Assembly (NCBI RefSeq): GCF_001021045.1
Contig: NZ_CP011545.1
Coordinates: 2,356,001-2,420,000, forward strand
Direction of reading: 5' to 3'
DNA: 64,000 nucleotides
Source: Corynebacterium testudinoris
GTDB taxonomy: Bacteria; Actinomycetota; Actinomycetes; Mycobacteriales; Mycobacteriaceae
A model generated the notes under the pieces. The model was not told the DNA's origin, ran no database searches, and saw nothing but the letters and a program-made list of their open reading frames with translations. This document shows positions 58,501 through 64,000 of this stretch, one piece after another. Within the stretch, counting starts at the first letter, position 1. Each line of letters starts with the position of its first letter. Position numbers and translations under genes: made by a program.

Positions 58501-59457
58501 GCCTTCCTCGCCGATGACACCATGGTCGGCGGCTACGAACTGGGCGGCGGATGGATGCTCACCGGTGACACCCGCGTGGGCAAACGCAGCTTCGTCGGCA
58601 ACTCCGGCATCACCGGCCCCGGCCGCAAGCTGGCCAAAAACTCCCTCGTGGCCGTCTTGTCCTCCACCCCCCGCAAAGCCAAAGCCAACTCCAACTGGTG
58701 GGGCTCCCCGCCGGAGCGGATGCGCCGCGTCACCGTCGCCGCCGATGGTGGCGACGCCCTCACCTACCACCCCGGCACCAAGGTCAAGGTCTTCCGCGGG
58801 CTCGTCGAAACGATGCGCCTGTTGGCACCCATGACGTCAGCGATGCTCCTCGCGGGTGTACTGGGCACCTTCCTCACGCTGCTCAACGAAGTTGGCCTGT
58901 GGGCCACCTGGCTGCTCGGCGGCCTGGTTCTCATGGCGGCAGGATTGCTCGCCATGGGCATCACCGTGGCAGTCAAATGGTGCTGCGTCGGCCGCCATCG
59001 GCCCGGCGATCATCCCCTGTGGTCGAGCTTCGTGTGGCTCAACGAACTGCAAGACACCTTCGTCGAAACCGTCGCCGGCCCCTGGTTCCTCGTCCCCAAC
59101 CTCGGCACCGGAGAACTCAACCTCGCACTCCGCGCGCTCGGCGTCACCATTGGCCGCGGCGCATGGATCGAGTCCTACTGGTTCCCCGAAACAGACCTTT
59201 GCGACGTCGGCCGTGGCGCCACCGTCGGCCCCGGCACCGTCGTCCAAACTCACCTTTTCCAAGACCGCGTCATGAGCCTCGACGTCGTGTCCCTCGGCGC
59301 GGGCGCCACCCTCGCCGCCCACTCCGTCGCCCTCCCGGCGGCCACGCTTGGCGACGCCGCGACCGTCGGCCCCGGCTCCCTCGTCATGCGCGGCGATCGG
59401 GTCCCCGCCAACTCCCTATGGCAGGGCAACCCGATCGAACCGTGGAAGCAGAGCTAA
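55570..59457 (+). CDS. Pls/PosA-family non-ribosomal peptide synthetase
   Basis: This 1295-residue protein has the layout of the membrane-bound poly-amino-acid synthetases. The adenylation domain spans about 20-490, with IIFTSGSTGKPKGVAVTH near 150, AFDASCEEMW, and YGPTEATVV. A carrier domain at about 500-570 has FFSLGGTSL with the phosphopantetheine Ser536. Then six membrane helices alternate with three large C-terminal domains showing hexapeptide-repeat character. The epsilon-poly-lysine synthetase of Streptomyces albulus has the same order and a similar length. My hand reading of the A-domain pocket gives D-A-E-S-I-G-T-V-V, whose Glu suggests a basic amino acid. The start is a GTG. Confidence 0.88.
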   Translation: MSIHNVPRQYLRAGDAPAKRTLYQILAATAAAHPEAAALDDGEILTYSELMESVDAWATELHRNGIRRGDRIGIRMTSGNRDLYIAILATIAAGAAYVPVDADDPDERADMVFGEAGINGVFTDEGFRMLKPRAGGDKRRPMLDDVAWIIFTSGSTGKPKGVAVTHRSAAAFVDAEAQMFLVDSPGGPLGPEDRVLAGLSVAFDASCEEMWLAWGHGACLVPAPRSLVRSGMDLGPWLIRRDITVVSTVPTLAGLWPAEALDNIRLLIVGGEACSQELVDRLATPDRELWNTYGPTEATVVACGTQLHPGQPVSIGLPLAGWNLIVVDAQEQPVQVGEVGELVIGGVGLARYLDPEKDREKYAPMPSVGWARAYRSGDQVRLEEDGLYFVGRVDDQVKIGGRRIELGELEANVSALPNVYNSAVAVQTTGADQKVLVAYVSLEQADLGFDHEAAHERLAETMPAALVPRICVLDELPIRTSGKVDKAALPWPLPGVGVEATNLTPTEEWLAELWVDVLGTSVTDADADFFSLGGTSLAAATLVGRIREQVPTVAVRDLYDHPRLGALALTVEGIADSSGVSLSDASPTEPRTIVPVGVDTRLVQVAVQVVTMTLQATTWMAWLLLGANVAALAGVEWARHTPWWLVITLLIVFATPLGRLPLGGFGARLVTSGIEPGEYPRGGSTHLRIWAAERWADASGSRSIAGATWVNYYARSLGVTMGRGVDLHSLPPVTGLLTLGDHASIEPEVDLSGYWVDGDILRVGAIEVHADARIGTRSTLLPGTIIGEDAHVEAGSTVTGTKTIKKGSRWSGSPAVKVGRSKHRFPDEHPPRRSRWVPIYGFTSILLSLMPMVAIALGSALVISLVELTGGQPFVGAVLFAPLGALVVFAFYLVATWLGVRVLSLGLTPGVTPVRSLQGWRLWAIERLMDDARTYLFPLYASQLTPLWLRSLGATIGKDVEISTAVMIPSLTEVRDGAFLADDTMVGGYELGGGWMLTGDTRVGKRSFVGNSGITGPGRKLAKNSLVAVLSSTPRKAKANSNWWGSPPERMRRVTVAADGGDALTYHPGTKVKVFRGLVETMRLLAPMTSAMLLAGVLGTFLTLLNEVGLWATWLLGGLVLMAAGLLAMGITVAVKWCCVGRHRPGDHPLWSSFVWLNELQDTFVETVAGPWFLVPNLGTGELNLALRALGVTIGRGAWIESYWFPETDLCDVGRGATVGPGTVVQTHLFQDRVMSLDVVSLGAGATLAAHSVALPAATLGDAATVGPGSLVMRGDRVPANSLWQGNPIEPWKQS

Positions 59458-59473
59458 ACGGGGCTAGCCGGGG

Positions 59474-60373
59474 CTAGTCGCCGATCTGATCCCGCCCGCG
59501 GAGAACAATGAGCGGGTCCGGCTCCCCCACCAGCTCGTGATCTTTATTGGTGTACTCAAACTTGGACAAGATGTAGCGCATCGCGTTGATGCGGGCGCGC
59601 TTCTTGTCATTGGACTTGATGGTCACCCACGGCGACTCATCAGTGTCCGTGTAGCGGAACTGCTCCTCCTTGGCGCGGGTGTAATCATCCCACTTATCCA
59701 GCGACGCCAAGTCCATCGGCGAAAGCTTCCACTGGCGCACCGGGTCCACCTGGCGGATAGCGAAGCGGGTGCGCTGCTCCTTCTGCGTCACCGAGAACCA
59801 GAACTTGGTCACCGAGATCCCCGAACCGAGGAGCATGTTCTCCAACATCGGCACCTCCCGCAGGAACTCCGCGTGCTGTGATTCTGTGCAGAAACCCATA
59901 ACGCGCTCCACGCCCGAGCGGTTGTACCAGGAGCGGTCGAAGAACACGATCTCACCGGCGGCGGGGAAATGCGCGATGTAGCGCTGGAAATACCACGACG
60001 TCGACTCACGCGGCGAGGGCTTCTCTAAAGCCACCGTCCGAGCACCACGGGGGTTGAGGTGCTCATTGAAGCGCTTGATCGTGCCGCCCTTACCGGCGGC
60101 GTCCCTGCCCTCGAAGATAATAATGTGCCGCTGACCAGTGTCCTTGGTCCAGTTCTGCCACTTCAACAGCTCGATCTGTAAGGAACGCTTAGTTTTTTCA
60201 TACTCTGCCCGCGAAACCCGCTCATCGTACGGGTAGTTCTCGCGCCAGGTTTCAATCGCGGTTCCATCGGGGCGAAGGAGTACCGGATCATCTTCGTCGG
60301 AATCGTCCACGACGTAACCCTCGGTTTTTGCGAGGTCAATGACGGGGAGATCGTCGTCCTTTTGGTCAGCCAT
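59474..60373 (-). CDS. ppk2: Polyphosphate kinase 2
   Basis: This gene encodes 299 residues. The PPK2 core has Walker A FEGRDAAGKGGTIKRF near residue 88 and Walker B-like VFFDRSWYNRSGVERV. It uses polyphosphate to phosphorylate nucleotides, or the reverse. The acidic N-terminal 60 residues precede the core. I chose the ATG at 60373, seven bases after TAGGAT (60381-60386 on the minus strand). In C. glutamicum a ppk2 gene also neighbours porA and porH. Confidence 0.93.
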   Translation of the reverse strand: MADQKDDDLPVIDLAKTEGYVVDDSDEDDPVLLRPDGTAIETWRENYPYDERVSRAEYEKTKRSLQIELLKWQNWTKDTGQRHIIIFEGRDAAGKGGTIKRFNEHLNPRGARTVALEKPSPRESTSWYFQRYIAHFPAAGEIVFFDRSWYNRSGVERVMGFCTESQHAEFLREVPMLENMLLGSGISVTKFWFSVTQKEQRTRFAIRQVDPVRQWKLSPMDLASLDKWDDYTRAKEEQFRYTDTDESPWVTIKSNDKKRARINAMRYILSKFEYTNKDHELVGEPDPLIVLRGRDQIGD

Positions 60374-60451
60374 AGCTCTAATCCTAGACCGTGATTTCCC
60401 TTGACGCGCAGTGAAACGGAGCATCCCACACCCCTGATAGGACACATAGCT

Positions 60452-60485
60452 TAAGGCCCCGACCCGCAAGGGGTCGAGGCCTTAA
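60452..60485 (-). terminator. Terminator of porH-porA (bidirectional)
   Basis: A long inverted repeat TTAAGGCCCCGACCC / GGGTCGAGGCCTTAA pairs over about fifteen bases with one mismatch and a short loop. Read on the minus strand it follows porA, and read on the plus strand it is followed by GAAAAACT. On the minus strand there is a TTTTTC run just before the hairpin but none after it. Confidence 0.7.
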
Positions 60486-60518
60486 GAAAAACTCTGGGTC
60501 AGATCCCAGCGGCTGGAA

Positions 60519-60725
60519 TTAGTTAACCAGGCCGATGAGGGAGTTGACGGCACCGGCCCAGTCGCCAGCGTTCTTCAGGAAGTTGAAGACGTAGGAAACG
60601 ATGGTCGGGTACTTCTCGCCCTCGAACTCGAAGCCGGAGGACAGGCCGATCCAGGAATCGAAGAGGCCGGACTCGGTGACGGGCTTCGGTGCTGCGGTGG
60701 TGGTTTCTGCGGCTGCGTTTGCCAT
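60519..60725 (-). CDS. porA: PorA-like cell-envelope porin subunit
   Basis: This gene encodes 68 residues without a signal peptide. The C-terminus SYVFNFLKNAGDWAGAVNSL resembles that of C. glutamicum PorA (45 residues), which forms the main outer-membrane cation channel with PorH. The N-terminal 25 residues (rich in Ala, Thr and Lys) are extra compared with that protein. PorA proteins are O-mycoloylated on serine. AAGGAG lies seven bases before the ATG. Confidence 0.85.
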   Translation of the reverse strand: MANAAAETTTAAPKPVTESGLFDSWIGLSSGFEFEGEKYPTIVSYVFNFLKNAGDWAGAVNSLIGLVN

Positions 60726-60804
60726 GAGGATTCTCCTTGGGAGTGAAAAGAAAAGCGGGGAACGTACTTAGTGGATCAGCAGGTGCTGCCAATCCGGGAA
60801 GGAA

Positions 60805-60987
60805 TTACTCCTTACCCGTGAACTCCTTGGAGGAGGTGAACTCAGCGTTGGAGCTCAGGTTGCCGAAGTTGTCGAAGAAATCGACGAAGCCCTTGAGCAG
60901 CAGCGGGATCTCCTGGAAGGCCTTGCCAACGTTCTTGCCGAAGGTAGCGAAGTTGCCCAGGTTCTCCTGGATGAAATCGAGATCCAT
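60805..60987 (-). CDS. porH: PorH-like cell-envelope porin subunit
   Basis: This gene encodes 60 residues without a signal peptide. It opens MDLDFIQENLGNFATFGKNV and continues IPLLLKG and DFFDNFGNL, which closely follow the pattern of C. glutamicum PorH (57 residues). PorH and PorA together make hetero-oligomeric pores in the mycolate outer membrane. AAGGAG lies nine bases before the ATG. It is 79 bases upstream of porA on the same transcript. Confidence 0.88.
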   Translation of the reverse strand: MDLDFIQENLGNFATFGKNVGKAFQEIPLLLKGFVDFFDNFGNLSSNAEFTSSKEFTGKE

Positions 60988-61068
60988 TATGTATGTCTCC
61001 TTGAGAGGAACCAGCTAGAAGCCGGTGTGAATTGACTCTTACTGACACCTCAGGGCGTCACGGGGATC

Positions 61069-61096
61069 ATTCTTTCACAATCTGCGGGTTCGTCAA
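61069..61096 (-). promoter_or_regulatory. Probable porH-porA promoter
   Basis: On the minus strand TTGACG (61091-61096) is followed after 16 bases by AAGAAT (61069-61074). The transcript would have a leader of about 75 bases before porH. The hexamers are fair rather than perfect matches. Confidence 0.45.
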
Positions 61097-61460
61097 GCGC
61101 TATCCCGGACTATTTTTCAGCGTCCGCGGACGTCACATTCCGATCTCATTGCTTAACTTACCCAAGCATTGTCGCTGGCCATGGCGTTGACCTGCGGAAA
61201 CATTTCATAACAGTTCGACAAATTACCAAGCCCGCCCTCACCTGGTAACGCATCCCGTATGCGTGCCGATAGGATTCCCTCACCGCACACCGCAACAGCC
61301 ACACCAAATACCCCCATCCGGGGGCCAATCGCCACCCTCGCCCCACCGTAATTCCGCCATCCCGGCAGCGCACCTACCACCGCACATAATGAGGAAACTA
61401 TCAAAGCTCACTCCGGCAACCGAGCCCCGAAGATAGGACCTTTCCCCTAAAAAACAACAA
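61097..61460. other. 364-base gene-free region between porH and groEL
   Basis: I see no convincing gene here. Two overlapping frames of 71-83 codons on the minus strand have no ribosome binding site and no recognisable content. A CCCCC-ATCC-GGGGG hairpin lies near 61311-61324. The region is long for this compact genome and could hold a regulatory RNA or control sites for the porin genes. Confidence 0.4.
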
Positions 61461-61461
61461 T

Positions 61462-61510
61462 GTGCCCGCGGGGGCGACCTCCTGAGCTAGGATGTCGCCC
61501 CCGCGGGCAC
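61462..61510 (-). terminator. Terminator of groEL
   Basis: A perfect 17-base inverted repeat, GTGCCCGCGGGGGCGAC (61462-61478) and its complement (61494-61510), has a 15-base loop. On the minus strand it ends in TTGTTGTTTTTT. It follows the groEL stop within 20 bases. Confidence 0.9.
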
Positions 61511-61527
61511 AAGCGGGTGAGGCTGGG

Positions 61528-63222
<1,695 letters not shown>

Positions 63223-63290
63223 TCAAAAGGCGCCCGCGACGGCACGGTCGGCGAGTGTGAACCAACCTCAACCCCTGAAGACATCGTTTT

Positions 63291-63317
63291 CTGGCACTCA
63301 GTCTATTCAAGTGCTAG
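63291..63317 (-). promoter_or_regulatory. CIRCE operator 1 (HrcA)
   Basis: On the minus strand CTAGCACTT, nine bases, then GAGTGCCAG. This matches the CIRCE consensus TTAGCACTC-N9-GAGTGCTAA with two or three changes. It lies about 117 bases before the groEL start. Confidence 0.85.
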
Positions 63318-63325
63318 GTCCGTTT

Positions 63326-63352
63326 TTAGCACTCTCCGGCCCCGAGTGCAAA
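63326..63352 (-). promoter_or_regulatory. CIRCE operator 2 (HrcA)
   Basis: On the plus strand TTAGCACTC, nine bases, then GAGTGCAAA. The left arm is a perfect half site. The centres of the two operators are 35 bases apart. This copy lies only 25 bases before the divergent M20 peptidase gene, so HrcA could touch both promoters. Confidence 0.85.
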
Positions 63353-63376
63353 GTATTTCGCGTTAGGGTGGTTCCC

Positions 63377-64000
63377 ATGACTGACGTAACGCACCTTCGC
63401 ACCCACATCCTCGGCCAGCGGGAGCAGATTTTCGCTGACCTCTCCGCCCTCTGTTCCTTCGATTCCGTCCACAACGAGCCCGGCCACGAGCAGGACACAG
63501 CCGCAGCCGCCGAGTGGACCCGTCAAGCGCTTATCGACGCCGGGCTCACCGTCACCACCCACCTCACCGCCGACGGTTCCACCGCCGTCATCGGACGGCA
63601 AGAACCCAGCGAAGGCATGCCGACGGTCCTGCTGTACTCCCACTATGACATCGTCCCCGCCGGCGATCCCGCGAAGTGGACCTCCGATCCCTTCACCCTC
63701 ACCGAGCGCGACGGCCGCTGGTACGCCCGGGGTGCTGCGGACTGCAAGGGCAACCTCGCCATGCACCTCGCTGCCCTGCGCGCTGTCACCGCCGCCGGCG
63801 GCACCCGCCTCGGCCTCATCGTCCTCGTCGAAGGTTCGGAAGAGCGCGGCGGCGAAGGCCTCGACCACCTCCTGCGCACCCAGCCGGAGCTGTTCCGCGC
63901 CGACGCGATCATGATCGCCGACACGGGCAACGCGGCCGTCGGTACGCCGACGCTGACCACCTCCCTGCGCGGTGGCGCGCAGGTCACCGTCACCGTGGAC
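63377..64000 (+). CDS. M20-family peptidase (dipeptidase), N-terminal part
   Basis: The first 208 codons are present and the frame runs off the window. Metal-binding motifs of the M20 family are clear: YSHYDIVPAG near residue 95 and YARGAADCKGNLAMHLAA near 118, followed by the catalytic EGSEERGGEG. It should cleave dipeptides or deacylate amino acids in the cytoplasm. TAGGGT (63364-63369) lies seven bases before the ATG, so it is probably leaderless and shares the intergenic region with the groEL operators. Confidence 0.9.
   Translation, partial: MTDVTHLRTHILGQREQIFADLSALCSFDSVHNEPGHEQDTAAAAEWTRQALIDAGLTVTTHLTADGSTAVIGRQEPSEGMPTVLLYSHYDIVPAGDPAKWTSDPFTLTERDGRWYARGAADCKGNLAMHLAALRAVTAAGGTRLGLIVLVEGSEERGGEGLDHLLRTQPELFRADAIMIADTGNAAVGTPTLTTSLRGGAQVTVTVD

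Noticed and set aside
61153..61404. Minus-strand frames upstream of porH
   Set aside because: No ribosome binding site, odd composition and two overlapping alternatives. More likely non-coding.

Overview
The window comes from a Corynebacterium-type actinobacterium. The DNA is GC-rich with GC-biased third codon positions. It carries the mycolata-specific tiny porin pair porA/porH between ppk2 and groEL. Much of the gene order matches the Mycobacterium tuberculosis block from Rv3581c to Rv3628 (ispF, ispD, carD, lpqE, radA, disA, Rv3587c, canB, mutY, clpC, lysS, panC, Rv3603c, Rv3604c, Rv3605c, folK, folB, folP, folE, ftsH, hpt, tilS, dacB, ppa). The species cannot be fixed from sequence reading alone. 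No rRNA, tRNA, CRISPR array or complete insertion sequence was seen.

Layout. 1-4343: an oligopeptide/dipeptide ABC importer (the binding protein is cut by the window edge, and one permease is fused to an ATPase). 4344-5500: a gene-poor accessory stretch with two copies of a 60-bp palindromic repeat and an orphan excisionase-type DNA-binding gene. 5507-8682: a PTS operon on the minus strand (antiterminator, EIICB, EIIA) preceded by an RNA antiterminator target. 8774-13967: the isoprenoid genes ispD/ispF, carD, lpqE, radA and disA. 13997-17708: sucrose use (GH32 hydrolase and sucrose-type PTS). 17695-21073: a membrane protein, a duplicated small-protein islet with a decayed third copy, canB, mutY and a 56-codon DUF4236 gene. 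21092-30447: clpC to lysS, interrupted by an SDR enzyme, an MFS exporter, a DUF418 protein and a lipoprotein. 30562-35311: an SPFH/ribbon-helix-helix operon behind a double palindromic operator, then flavohemoglobin and a PhoX phosphatase. 35525-38475: cstA, a Cys-Cys-ending small protein and an ArsA-like ATPase. 38472-49128: a long minus-strand run holding panC, folate genes, ftsH, hpt, tilS and dacB. 49223-54243: ppa and a beta-glucoside operon with its own RNA antitermination switch. 54221-59457: a rhodanese, a MarR regulator and a 1295-residue Pls/PosA-type single-module NRPS. 59474-64000: ppk2, porA, porH, groEL with two CIRCE operators, and the start of an M20 peptidase.

How the parts work together. 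Three PTS permeases feed sugars in, and two of them are controlled by LicT/BglG-type antiterminators with recognisable RNA targets. The folate, clpC/ftsH/groEL and radA/disA genes are conserved housekeeping. The accessory insertions carry the more unusual content: the Pls/PosA synthetase, the cstA/CC-star/ArsA trio, the SPFH/RHH operon and the duplicated small-protein islet. At least ten genes begin seven bases after a TANNNT box, so leaderless transcription appears widespread.
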